Assembly: GCA_031835245.1 (NCBI GenBank)
Contig: JAVKOQ010000119.1
Span: 7,501 to 71,500 of the forward strand
Source: Balamuthia mandrillaris
Lineage: Eukaryota > Discosea > Longamoebia > Balamuthiidae
Length of the DNA stretch: 64,000 nucleotides
Reading direction: 5' to 3'
Shown: piece after piece, positions 8,891 through 20,444 of the stretch
How the letters are laid out: each line of letters opens with the position of its first letter
How positions within the stretch are numbered: the first letter of the stretch is position 1
Notes under the pieces: generated by a model
Databases searched by the model: none
What the model was told of the DNA's origin: nothing
Seen by the model: only the letters and a program-made list of their open reading frames with translations
Made by a program: the position numbers and the translations under genes

Positions 8891-10437
8891 TTAAGCGTTC
8901 TTTTTATTTTTCTGTGAGGAAGAGGCATCATTTGCATCCGCCACAATTTCAAAGGTTATGCCCGCCTGTTGCAGACGCTCTACAAGGAGGGAGCCCATGC
9001 TGGTAGCCGGAGTCAACACGCCTCCCTTTGATGGAAGGGAATCCTGCTGATAAACAAGGCAGAGAGCAGCCTCAGAGAGCATCTTGGCCGTTTCAAGGTA
9101 ACCAGGGTCTCCACCTTTAACCACTGCCACTAACTTCTCTCCATCCGTTGTTCTTCCAACAAGCGTGAAATGGAAGAAAGACTTGCGCATCTGTTCGCGT
9201 GAAGGCCCAGTACCTGGTGCTGGCAGTACAAACTTCTTCAACAAGCCACGAGTAAAAGACACATGGAGGGCGATGAGGCCCAGCACCATTATGCACCAAG
9301 TGAAGATGGCTGCAAGGAAGGAATTGCTAACAGCAGTTTCACGGTAGTGGAAGTTATGGCCGTAGGCATCGTTCATCAACGCGTTGGAACGGCGCACAAC
9401 TCTTGTGTTTACAGCCGCCATTACGAAAGGAATCGTCCACCTGCTGTATGCCACAAGAAGAAGAGGGTCATTTACCTCTCTGAGGCATTTGCTAAATATA
9501 GACAAGAAATAGGATACCCAATGTCTTTGCTGTAGGCTGGCAGCGCCTGATCCTTATCAACACTGGTCGCTACTTTACCTTCTCCAGAGGGGTTGAGGAA
9601 GAAAGGATCCCTCATATTGGTATGGTCCTTGCTCTTGATCTTTTTCCTCATGCTCTTCCCTTCCTCGATGATGGTAATCAGCGAAGCGGCCGTTCCACCG
9701 CTAAATCCTCCTTTCAGTCTGACATAACTCGTCACGTTGCTGCACTCCTTGCGGTACTTCTTCCTCATTTGCTCTACAAGAAAGAATGTCCCGAGATCAC
9801 TATAGCCAAAATGTAGTTGTCAGGCCCTCTTCGTACGTGTTCGAGACAACAAACACAAAGAAAGCAAACAATCTAACCTGGGAATGGAGTCAAAGCCACA
9901 AGTGTGCACAATGTGAACACCCTTCTGTCTGGCTTGGGAATGGTACTCATCGATGGTGGTCCTCATCCAGGGCGACTCGCCAGTGATGTCACAGTAGTGC
10001 ACCCCATGTCTTACGCAGGCATCCACCAGCGTGGTACCAAAACGACCAAAGGGTCCGGCTGTAGTGAGAATGACCTTGGTCTGTTGGACCACTCGATCCA
10101 TGGATGCTTGGTCGGTGGCGTCGCCTTGCACTATCCCGAGCGTCTTCTCGAGGTTCTGGTTCAAGGCGACCGCTCGGCGCTTCACCTCTTTCAGTTTATC
10201 TTCATTGCGGCCGCCGAGAGCCCATCTGAGGTCAGCAGGGGCGTGCTCTGCCAAATACTCAGCCACCAAAGTGCCTATTCCCCAAGTAAAAAAAAAAGTA
10301 GTTGGTTTGTGTTATTAATCAGAAAAAAAGAAAATAATCAAAGTTTTGGTTTTTTGAAAAAAAAAAAACAAGATACCGGTGAAACCAGTAGCGCCCCACA
10401 CAATCAAATCGAACTTGGCTGCTGCGTTGGTCGCCAT
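8891..10437 (-). CDS. SCCPDH: Saccharopine-dehydrogenase-like oxidoreductase
   Basis: Four exons (10377-10437, 9878-10274, 9518-9799, 8891-9443) give 430 residues, essentially the length of human SCCPDH (429). The N-terminus is a Rossmann nucleotide-binding motif, FDLIVWGATGFTG, whose last glycine is split by intron 1. LRWALGGRNEDKL, ILTTAGPFGRFG and VHYCDITGESPW follow in family order. Exon 4 opens with RWTIPFVMAAVNTRVVRRSN, then a membrane segment (LAAIFTWCIMVLGLIALHV). Members of this family sit on lipid droplets or membranes; despite the name, lysine-pathway activity is not established for them. Intron 3 (9444-9517) is 74 nt and begins GTATCCTA, close to a U12-type donor. Confidence 0.88.
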
Positions 10438-10609
10438 CCTTGTTTTGCTGCGTCGCTACTGCAAAACCTTTGCTACGCCTTTTTAGTATATACGTCTTGC
10501 TGGTACTTATTTTTTTTTCTTATTTGGTTGCGGATGACCTTTCGCAAGAAATTTCGACACACGTGTACCGGAGAGGAATGTCAGGAATGCGACAAAAAAA
10601 CCCAATCAA

Positions 10610-10611
<2 letters not shown>

Positions 10612-10698
<87 letters not shown>
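10612..10698. repeat. (GA)n microsatellite, about 43 units
   Basis: Long pure GA tract just beyond the 3' end of the RhoGEF gene, whose stop is at 10707, and upstream of the SCCPDH-like start. It may lie in the RhoGEF 3' UTR as CT on the sense strand. Confidence 0.95.
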
Positions 10699-10700
<2 letters not shown>

Positions 10701-10706
10701 GTTCAT

Positions 10707-13700
10707 TCAAAGCAATGCTGATTCTTTATCTTTGTCTTTGCTGCCTTTGCGTTTCCTGCTGGCGGTGAGCTTGGCGCCAGATAGCTTGTTCAGGCTTTTA
10801 CGCATGTGCCCAGCAGCGGCAGAAGCGATGGTCATCTCCTTCTCTTCGTCTTTGTTATTGTGCGCCAGGTTGGCGGTGCTGCTGGTGCCGGAGAAAAGGG
10901 TCTTTGAGATGCTGCTCCGTAGTTTCTGTTCGTCTTTGGAGCGGTTGGCGTGCTTGTGGGCGGCTTTGTCTTCCTTTCTGGTCGGTGAGTGAGGGGGAGT
11001 GGCGGGGTCTTTGCGAGGACTTAGGGATGGATCCAAAGAGAACTTTCGTAGTTTGAGGACTGTACTGTGAGAAAGTGATCTTCTGTGAGCGGCTGGGCTT
11101 CGTGTTTTTTCTTCACAAAAATGTATTACAGTGAGAACGATTGAAGGAAGGAAGGAAGGAAGGAAGGAAGGAAGGAGATGAATCAAGAAGCAAGGCGTAC
11201 TTTTGGGCTCTTTGATATCTTCGATGATTGGCAGCGAAGCGGAAGCAGGCGGCAGAGGCGATAGAGGAGGAGAAAGAGTGAGCAAAGAAGAGGGCTGGTA
11301 GAGATTGGACAGGGATCCAGGCGCAGCGAGAGAGAGGGATTTGTTGGGTTGCTCCAAGTTTTTGATGGCTTTTCTGAGGTGATTCACCCAAGTGCGTCGT
11401 TCTTCTGAAGAGGAGGCACTCAACGTTAACGTTTGTTCTTGGGTCTCCAACGTGAACGCGTGTTTTCTTTCTGGGATGCCCAATGAACGTTATTCAAGTT
11501 CAAATATTATATAATTGTGACACTTGGTACCTTCGTTGTCAGATAGCGGTTGACACTTGGAATCTTCTTGTAATGCAAACACCTTCTTCAGCTTCAACTT
11601 GCGAGAGGTGAGGAGGAGGTGATGAGACAAAAGGATCCCCACGCAGCTCTTCTTGGTTTCTTTGATTTCTGTTATGTCCGACTTGAAGATGAACTGGTAA
11701 TGGCCGGGTGTGCGCAGTTTCTGTTCGACATGCAGGAATGGCGTGAGTGCTTTGACAAGAGGGCCAGAAGGAAGGAGAGGGGAAGGGGGGAGAGGGGGGA
11801 GAGAGACCATAAGAGTGAACGAATCGCCAGATATCTGGTCCATCACCTCTAAAAAGCGCTTGCGCTTATCAGCCAAAACAGTCTGTTCATTTATCCATTC
11901 AATTAAAGCCTTCATTTGCTTGATTGCTTTTTGAAGGTTGCTGTAATCGACCTGTAGAGAATGAGAGTTTAGAGTTATTCTCTGTCCATCCATTCATCTT
12001 CCTTTGTTCCTTCTCTGTGCATGTAGCTCTTCAGCAACACATTGTTGCTATACAAGCATGAAAGCGTCCATGCTTTCTTATTCGCAGAAGATAGCACGTT
12101 GTTTGTGTGGCCGTGTTTGAAAAATACGAAATGAATATAAATGAACTACGTACATGTGTTTCTGGAGTCAACTTGAATAGATTTTCAAGCAAAAGCTGAT
12201 ATCTCGGCAGCCGTTGAACTGTCATATAGGAAATGTGTTAAGCTGAAGCACAGAACATAACGAAATAAAGATAAGGCTTGCACACCTGGTGCTATGAGAA
12301 ACTGGGGCAAATCATCCATTCGTTTGCTCGCTGCCTGACAACGCTGGAGGAAAGCTGCAAACGGTTTGCTCTTCTTGCAACGATCAAATGTTTGGCTGGA
12401 GGTGTCAAAGTTTAGATAATACTTGACATACATTCTCATCAAAGGTAACTATTGCAGGACATAGGATTTGATGCGGTAAGAAGTTTGTGACTATTAAAAT
12501 GCTGTTTTGGATGGAGGGTGTGAAAACGCACCATCGTGACAAACACATCGCCAACCGTGGTGATGGCGGGCCACCCGCTCATTCGTTCTTCTAATTGTGC
12601 CAAAAGCTCCTTGTTTATGTGAGCTAAACTTTCCCAGTTTCCGAAGATGGCTGCCACATCGTACAGCGTCACGCATGCACCTTCGCTCAGCGACAGCGCT
12701 CGCATTGGCTCCATGTAACACTGTAAGAGAAAACAATTCGTTACGCACTGGTCGTTAGATTTTTCTTCTTTTTTCTTTTTTTTTTTTTTCATTTGAAGCA
12801 AACGGAGAAGGAGGAGGAGAGCAACTCGAACTTACCTTCAACACCATCTCCATCATTTCAACATAGTCTTTGAAGAGGATTTAAGTAAGAGGGTACAAAG
12901 AAAAGCAGCAAAAAAAAAACTCGTACCGCGTTCTTTATGAAGAATCTCAAAGTACACCATGTTACGTTGCTTTCCTGGCACACTCTCTTCTGAGGCAATG
13001 TACTGTTGGACTAACATAAGAAACAATCAGATCAGTTAAATGGAGAGAGCTGGTGGTAAAGCGCTCCCTAAATTACCCAGCGCATAAAGAAGGCAAGATT
13101 TTCTCCGTTGTCTCCACCGCCTCTGCAAGATCTTGGCTGCTTCATCAGATGAGAGAGCGCGCGACCTGCGAGAAATATCCAGCGAAGTCGATGAAGAGTT
13201 GAGTTGACTGCCCTTCTCAAAGGTTTTTATCTCGGACAGAATTTTCGAGCGGGTGAAATATAGCTCAGCTTTGGAAAGTTCGGTAATGTCCTTCTTTGTG
13301 CTCTTTGAATGGTTTTGAGCGGCCTCTGCATAGTCTTGTCGGATGCAATCGTGGCTGCTATTCTTGTCTTTGTTGCGGATCAGAGAATACAAATTGGAAC
13401 CGCTTTTCCTCTTCTTGCTGCTTCCTTGTTCTTCCTCCATCAGTTCATGCACGGAATGTCGCGGCGATACAGCCAAATGCAGACCAGCCAAGCTGCTCTC
13501 ACATTCTCCGCCTGCTCCTTTATCAGTGCTCTTCTTCGTCACTGCATTATTATTGTTGTTGATAGTGTTATTGCCTCCTTCCGTTTCGCCTAACGACTTG
13601 GCACGAGTTCGCAGGCGTACCGAAGAGCCAGTCAACTGCTCTCTGGTTTCCTGCATGATCTCCATGCGAGCAGAAGCGCTCAGCCTGGAGAAGGACTGGA

Positions 13701-14625
13701 ACTTGAGTAACCGCTCCGTCTTGCCTTGTTTGGCCAGCTCTCTTTCCTTCTTCAGCTCTTCCAACTGTCGTTCGCTCTCCCACTCCTCCTTCATTTCCTG
13801 CCACCGCCTCAAACTCTTGCTCCAGTCCTCAAGGCGATGTCTCTCCTTCAGCAGCTCTTTCTTCTCCACTAACAGTTGTTGTTTTTGCTTCTCCAACTTC
13901 CGCTCCCTCTGCAGCAGACCTTTGGCCACGTCTCTCATCTTGGCAACCAGTTCTTTGTGGCTGCGTTGCAGCTCTTTCTCCTTCTCTTCCAGTCTTCTTT
14001 GCCGTGCGGAGAGGCTCTCCTCAGCAAGACCTCCCCGTTGCTGGCTCTCTTCACCCTCTTTCGATAGTTTGGCGAAAGTGATGCTACTCAATTTCGCTTC
14101 TTCCTGTTTTAACTGCTCTGCCAAACTGGCTTCCTCCTCCCCGTCCTCCTCCTCTTCACTCGACTCTTCGCTCGCCTCGGATGAATCGGTGTCCACTTCT
14201 TCATCATCGTCATCGTCGTCGTCGTCGTCGTGCTCTTCTTCTGCATCCTCTGCGCATTCCTCTGCTTCCTTGCTTGCTTCGCCTGCTTTCCTTGTTACCT
14301 CCTCTTGGGCTCGCTTCTTGTTTGTTCCTTCTTCTCCTCCTCCTGCTCCCTCTTCCTCTTTTGCCGCATTGTTCTGCCGTGCGTGATGGCGCATCTCCTT
14401 CTTGCACTGGTCCAACTTGCGAACGAGCGTCTTCCCTTCCTCCACCAGCCGCCGCATCTCCTTTTCCAGCGGCTCTTTGCCGGCGCCAGACCCGACCAGC
14501 CGAAGCCGTAACGCCTTGGCCCTCTGCTCGTACTCCGCCTTTTGTCGGGTCAGCTCCTCGTACTCCCTTTGTTTGGCCTGCTGCATAGTGGCCCAGGCTT
14601 TCCGCTGCGCACCAGCAGTTGCCAT
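10707..14625 (-). CDS. DH-PH Rho guanine nucleotide exchange factor with N-terminal coiled coil and IQ-like motif
   Basis: RhoGEFs load GTP onto Rho/Rac. Nine exons close in frame to 1,058 residues: 13077-14625, 12927-13010, 12836-12867, 12532-12720, 12286-12448, 12154-12218, 11531-11951, 11201-11470, 10707-11110. Residues 1-500 are charged: coiled coil (EYEELTRQKAEYEQRAKALR), an Asp/Glu run, another long coiled coil, and near 495-505 an IQ-like AAKILQRRWRQRRK. The Dbl-homology domain spans exons 2-7: RNMVYFEILHKERDYVEMM is the first conserved helix and VQRLPRYQLLLENLFKLTPETH the last. The PH domain follows in exons 7-8, closing with SSSEERRTWVNHLRKAI. The tail is basic and Ser-rich. A 347-codon frame opposite the coiled coil is an antisense shadow. 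Its substrate could be the Rac at 23707 or the Rho at 40472, but nothing links them directly. Confidence 0.85.
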
Positions 14626-14814
14626 TTCTTTTTTGTTTTTTTTTTAAACCCTTGGGGTTGTGGAGCTGCTTTTTTTCTTCTGTGTGGCTTTAAACGTTTC
14701 CGTAATTCATTGTTATTCTAAGGTTTTAGTGTAACGTGAGATTAGGATACCTTAAAAATCCGTTCATTCATTAATTTTCACCGATTTGTCGACAGTAAAA
14801 GCGGCTGGTACGAT

Positions 14815-15861
14815 ATGGCAAAGGATAAGCCAACGGGGTGGAACTTTTTGGCGTATGTTCCAATTTCTTGGAAAGTTTTTTTTGGTCGACACCAAATGAT
14901 TTGTTGGCGAAAAAAACAACAAAGAAAGAGAAAGAGAAGACAGACATTTGGTGGCCGGCTTTTTCTTCTCTCTCGTTTACGAGGTGCCTCAAAGGCAACA
15001 AGTACGGACTATACGGGAAACGTTTGCCAGCGCGATGGAAGACGTACAACACATTCTTGAACTGTTGCAATCCGGCGCAATGGGCTTCAACCTCAGCGGG
15101 TTCGTCAGCTTTTTTTTTTTTTGTCCCATTCAGCTCCCTCTCATCCTCCTTCTGACGCGTTCTCTCATCCTCTAAAAAACGCAGCGATGGCGGCAACCCA
15201 CCTGCTTCACAGCTGTCCATCAGCGAGTTGCCGGACGTGGTCATAGAGGACAAGCACGTCCATCGCGGCTTAGACTGCACTGTTTGTGGCAACGGTAGGT
15301 TACCACGCTCATCATTTCTCTACTACCAGCTCCTCTAACTGGACACACTCTTTTGCTGCAGCGTTCAAGCATAAAGAAGACGCCAAACAAATGCCATGTA
15401 AACACATTTTTCACGATATGTGCCTCTTGCCATGGCTCTCTCGGGTAACCGTTCTTTTCTTTGCTGCTTGCTTCTTCTTCTTGTTCTTGTTCTTCTTGTT
15501 CTTCTTCTTGTTCTTCTTCTTCTCTCTGCCTTCCTTCTTCTTCTCTTCTTGCATCTTGCTTCTTCGTTCATCCTGCTTTTTTTTTCTTTCGTTCCTTTCT
15601 TTTCTTCTTCCTTCTTGGTCTTCTATCTGTTTCTCATTTTGAACACCCCAACGAAAACAACAGAGGAACACATGCCCAACATGTAGATACGAATTACCAA
15701 CCTTGGATGAAGACTACGAAGCGCGGAAGAGAATACAACGAAAGGCACAAGAACGAGGACAGCAATCCCCAACGGTTGAGGACTACGAAGAAGAGCATTA
15801 CCACGATCGGCGGAACGAACAAGACAGCAACTCTACATATGTTTCTTCCATGTACCTGTAA
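14815..15861 (+). CDS. RNF181: RING-H2 E3 ubiquitin ligase, RNF181-like
   Basis: Five exons (14815-14852, 14995-15099, 15185-15294, 15362-15444, 15664-15861) give 177 residues in a closed frame. The RING-H2 runs CTVCGNAFKHKEDAKQMPC, KHIFHDMC, LPWLSRRNTCPTC, with all eight zinc ligands present (C3H2C3). It is followed by RYELPTLDEDYE, which closely matches the tail of human RNF181, and a charged Gln/Glu-rich end. These enzymes bring E2-ubiquitin to cytosolic substrates. The first exon is short, and its ATG lies 20 nt after a TTGTCGACA motif, so the start is plausible but unproven. The intron-1 donor is GTATGT. The gene is divergent from the RhoGEF. Confidence 0.85.
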
Positions 15862-15969
15862 ACAAAGAGAGGAGAAAATGGTTGGCTAAAATCTTTTGTA
15901 TCAAACATTACCACATTTTCTACACCAGTTTTTGTTGTATACTTTCTTCTTTCTTTCTTTCTTTTGTTC

Positions 15970-17297
15970 TCAAGAGTTCATCTTTGCGTTTTCTCTTTCT
16001 TTGAAGCGTTGGATCTCTTCCTCGGTGGGAGGCCTCCAAACGGGTCTTGGGAACGGCCATTCTTGTGATTCCTGCCATTGTGCCAGCTGGTTCTCTGTGA
16101 ACGACTTCCAAACTTCATTCTCTGTTTTAAGTTGGTTGTGGGAGCTAAGGATTCGCGAGAACAAGAGGAGAAATAGAAAAAAAATGAGAGGAAAGAGCGT
16201 ACCCGTGGTCAAACTGCGAAGCAACTCATTGTCGGAAGCAGCCTTGATAACTTCTTTTGCTAGTTCAATAAGGTCTCCCGTGTATCCGTTCCTTTGTCCT
16301 TGTTCTTTTTCGCTTTATGTTTTTGAATGTTGGTTAATCGAAAAGCACTGCGTAAACCCATTTTAAAAATAATAAAAGAATATATAAACGAACCATTCGT
16401 CAGAGCACTTGGAGGCAATGCCCATCAACAGATTACATCCTGAAATGACTTCTCTTGTGAGGAGCTCTCTGTTGGCATGAAGCGCGGCCGCTATGAACCG
16501 TCGCACTTGGTGATGCAAGAAGTTGTTCCACTTGTAGTCGATAAACAAATCCTTTGATACAAAATAGACGGTTTCGGACAAAATCAGTGGAAAGCACAGG
16601 AGAAGAGAGAGAGAGCAGAGAGAGCAGAGAGAGCAGAGAGAGCAGAGAGAGCAGAGAGAGCAGAGAGAGCAGAGAGAGCAGAGAGAGCAGAGAGAGCAGA
16701 GAGAGCAGAGTACAGAGTACAGAAGCAGACTAAGAGATGAGGAGAACGAACCAAGGCAGCAGAAATACTTCCAGAATCACGAAGTTTTAAGTCGAACATA
16801 ACAAAGTTTGCCTGGATGATGGAACGCAGTAGCTCCACGATCTTAAGGCGGAACGTGCCAACAGGGTGCACCGGTCCTGCCGTTGTCTGGATAGCCGTTC
16901 CTTTATTCGAAATCAGGATTTGTAGGAACTGATCCATGCGATTATGAAGAGCCTGGAGAAACGGCTCCATGTTCTCCCAAGCAGTGTTAGGATCGTGATT
17001 CGATGTTTCCCATCGCTTCAACATTACGATGAGCATATCTATTCCGGCTGCCATCAAGGAACCCTCCTATTATTGGGAGTATGTTAAGTAAGACCAAAGA
17101 AAAATAACAAGAAGAGGATTAATAAGAGAAAGTGCTACCTCGGAGAGCACGCGATCCAGAAAAGCGATGGCAGATTCGTAAGAAAGAGAAAGGTGGTGGA
17201 GCAGATCTTCGTCACCGATTAACGGGCGGAAGCTTCTGCCATCCAACAAGCGGTTCAGTATCTAAATTTCCAATGTCAGAAAACAAAAGTAAAAACA

Positions 17298-17345
<48 letters not shown>

Positions 17346-19689
17346 AGGGAGAGGGAGAGAGCTAAACATGCATTTGCGCTTCCATAGTGATCAACAATGG
17401 CCTTGATTTCCTCCTCGCTCCACATAGAAGGCATGTCAGGATCTTTCCAGATTACATCTCTCCTTTCCTTTTGTTCTTGTTGTGACTGTTTTTGTTCTTC
17501 TTCATCTCTTTCAATCACTCCCATGAACGCAAGCTCCGCCTTAAGTGAGAGCATGTTGAGAGTAGCGTCAAGATCGTTGAAGGTTGGGTTGACTTGCAAC
17601 GCTTCTGCCAGGGCCAGAAGGCCAGTTTCTCCAATGCTGTTATCCTTCACTTCCAACGATACTAACGTTCTGTTGTCCTCTTTCATGGCTGCAGCGATTG
17701 CCGTTGCGCCTTCATCGTAGAGCATATTTTCGCTCAAAACAAGATAACGAATGGTCTGGTTGTGTCGCAGCGCTTCGGCAAGGTCCATGGCACCACGTCC
17801 GATGTTATTACCGCTGATATCTACCAATAACGGTGAGAAAGCCTGGTCAATAAGAAAACACAAAAACGAAACAACTACGGAGGGAAAAAAAAAAACGGAG
17901 CGGATACCTAAACACTTGATAGAGTTGTTTTCCTTCAAAGCTTCGGCCAAGGCACGGGCGCCTTCATCGCCGATTTCATTCTGCATCAGATTGACATCGG
18001 TGAGACTGGTGTTGGTTTTTAGGCCTTCGGCCAGAGCTATCATTCCTTCCGCTTCCAGTTCGTTCATTTCCAACTGCAACACCGTCAATGTGTCGCTCAT
18101 CATCAATGCGTCCGCCAAGAACGGTGCTCCGTCAATACCTATTCATCTGTGGTTAGGCCTCTACTTTCCCCTTTTTTTGAAAGAAGTAACAAACCGATGC
18201 TGTTCCACTTCAAACTCAACGATATCATCTCGCAGCCGTTCGTTTTGAGAACATCCGAAATGGCACGTGCGCCAACCTCGTGCAAATCATTGGCATCAAG
18301 CACCATCCCCTTCAAACACCGAAGAACAGCGGGATGACTGCCCCGTACTGCCTCCATGAAAGAGGCTACGCTCTCATCTCCCAGACCCAAGGCCGAGAGG
18401 TTGATGTTCTCGACTGCTCTGCTGCCTTCTTTGTCTTGAAAGACGGCGAGGTAACCTTCCAGATCATCCGGATCGTCTCGGAGGATCATTGGGCCTTCAT
18501 CTGGTTTCTGCTCTTGCTCTTTTCTGTCTTCTTCTTTCTTCAGCTCCGTCTCGCTTTGTATTGTTCCTTCTGGGGACGCTTCGAGTTTCTCTTTCAACTT
18601 TTGCGTTTCTGTATCTTCTGCAGTTGCTGTTTCCTCTGCCTCGTTTCTCTGTTGTTGCTGCTTTTGAAGTTGTTGCCATTGAAGTTGGTCATCCCTTTCT
18701 TGGAGGAGAATATCCTTGGTGAGTCGCTGCCTTTCTGAACGTTGGGTGGCTTCCGCTTTTCTCTTTACCTCATCGTCGGAGGCCTGCGCCAATATCTGCA
18801 GCTTCTTCTTTCGAAGCAGCGCCCATTTGCTCGTAGGCTGCTCCTCCTGCGCTTTTGCTCCTTCATCCTCTTCTACCTCTTGGACTTCGATAATGTTCTT
18901 GACGCCTGCCCATGACTGCCACGAAGCGATCAACGGGCGCAGGTCTGCTCGTCGCAAAAGGAGCATAAGAACACATTGAAAGAAGAAACAAGGAGCACAT
19001 GGACCAAAGGATAGAAATAAAAAGAGCACAACTGCACACAAACACTAACTATAACATAAACATAAACATAAGCAGAACAAAAGAGAACAAGAAAAACAGC
19101 GTCGCCTCACAAAAAACAAGAGAAAAAAGCAAAACGAACCCTCCACGGTCATAGCCTTCTTTTTAAGCCGCATGGTGCGGTAGGTCTGCTGTTTGGCGAT
19201 GGTGAACTGCTTCAGCTCGTTGGCGGAGGGCATCTCGTTGACCTCCGAGTAGGTCGCCTGCTGTAGAACGTCTATGGAGCTTCGCCGCGGCGAGCTCCTC
19301 GGCGAGCTCAACGGAGAGAGAGAGGGCCTCTGCAACGCGTTAGCCAGGCTTCCCAAAGACAACTGCGGCACCGGCGAACCCGAAGAAGCCGGAACAGTAG
19401 CAACAGTGGTGGTGGTGGTGGTGGTAGGAGCCAACCTGGAAGTAACGGGGGAGGAAGGAACGGAGGAGGCAGGAGTGGCGCCGCTGCCCGCTTTCTTCCA
19501 GGTGGGCTTCATGACGTCCCAGTTCATGGTGCGAATGGCGTCCCTCTCCAGGGCGGGGAAGAACTTGAACACGGGCAGCGTCGCGCGTCGCGGCTGAGAG
19601 GGGGAGCCATGTTGGGAGCCCCCCGAGGTCGTCGTCGCTTTCTTCTTTTGCTGCTCTTTTTGGAGCAGGTCCACCACCGCCTGTTCCAT
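15970..19689 (-). CDS. Leucine-rich-repeat protein fused to a SAPS (PP6 regulatory subunit)-like domain
   Basis: Nine exons (19140-19689, 18195-18944, 17908-18138, about 17372-17820, 17139-17261, 16752-17066, 16394-16551, 16203-16291, 15970-16121) give about 938 residues. The N-terminus is low complexity with a central coiled coil. RNI/NLRC3-type leucine-rich repeats follow (LQLEMNELEAEGMIALAEGL, CLDISGNNIGRGAMDLAEAL, SLEVKDNSIGETGLLALAEAL). The C-terminal third resembles SAPS proteins, which tether PP6-type phosphatases: WENMEPFLQALHNRMDQF, VGTFRLKIVELLRSII, LDLFIDYKWNNFLHHQV and NGYTGDLIELAKEV sit in family order. The N-terminal half of a normal SAPS domain is missing and the LRRs take its place. 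The exon 4-5 junction is the weak point: a GC donor at 17371 or a GT donor at 17395 both keep the frame. Two separate genes are the alternative. Confidence 0.68.
16600..16712. repeat. 9-bp minisatellite (GCAGAGAGA)n
   Basis: About eleven tandem copies within the intron between exons 6 and 7 of the LRR-SAPS gene. On the sense strand it reads as an open Ser-Ala-Leu repeat that is not coding. Confidence 0.9.
17299..17360. repeat. (GA)n/(GGGA) microsatellite
   Basis: Purine tract on the plus strand, so a CT tract on the sense strand, inside the LRR-SAPS intron just before exon 5. Confidence 0.9.
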
Positions 19690-20444
19690 TCTGCTTGCCC
19701 CACGCCGCTGTTATTCCTCTCTGTTATTTTATAAAGATTTATAAAAGTGGCGAATTACATCGCTCTCACGTCCTCTCTCTTGTCCATAAAACTCGTGTCG
19801 TCCTGACAAAACAAGCGAAAGAAGAAAGAGAGCTGCCAAAGTTTCATCATGGTTTTGTGCAATGCTCACCTTTTGCAGCAACGACGATAAGCCGGCGTTC
19901 AGCTGCTGAAGTAGTTCAACATGGAGTCAGGGGTGAACTTTGCCAAGACTACTCTTGAGATGCAACGAGCCCTTGGGCGATTACAATTGCTTCATCATCT
20001 TCAGCGTGCTTGTTTGAACAAAAAAAGAGTTGATGCTAATTGACAATGAACAGCCACCCTACGGGGTGCTCCCGGCAAAACAATTACGTATGCACCAGGA
20101 AACGGTGCAGCACCAACTCCGGCTGCCAATCGCATGTTTATGGCAGCAGTCAAAGAGAGGCCATGCTGCCATACATAGGCATTTCCCCTATCATTTCACC
20201 CAGCGGTAATTTCGCTGGTCATTTGCATCGGCTGAATTCCCATTTTAACGTTTCATTCATAGTTATTTGTTGCTAACTGCTCCCCCTTCTTTTCCCTTGT
20301 CGTTCTTTGCCCCTTTTGTTTTTCAGGGTCCACACACTAGTTGACACACACCCAAAACTTCGCTCTGCTGGATTACCGCGTTACCCGCACATATTAATTA
20401 GGTTGGAACAATTTTGCTGCGATCTGTCTCCAAGGAGAACGAAG
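19690..20444. other. Intergenic, divergent promoters
   Basis: This gap lies between the LRR-SAPS start (-) and the GPI-protein start (+). A TTTTTCAG-type acceptor near 20327 suggests a 5' UTR intron for the downstream gene. A 40-codon ATG frame at 19921 has no recognisable features and was not called. Confidence 0.5.

Noticed and set aside
10614-10992. Plus-strand frame reading through the GA array opposite the RhoGEF C-terminus
   Set aside because: Low-complexity Glu-Arg run joined to antisense of a recognised exon.
13343-14386. Long plus-strand frame of 347 codons, Leu/Ser-rich
   Set aside because: It lies exactly opposite the Glu/Lys/Arg coiled coil of the RhoGEF, and its composition is that expected from the antisense of such codons.
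19921-20043. 40-codon ATG frame between the LRR-SAPS and GPI-protein genes
   Set aside because: No homologous motif or supporting signal; may be an upstream frame in a 5' UTR.
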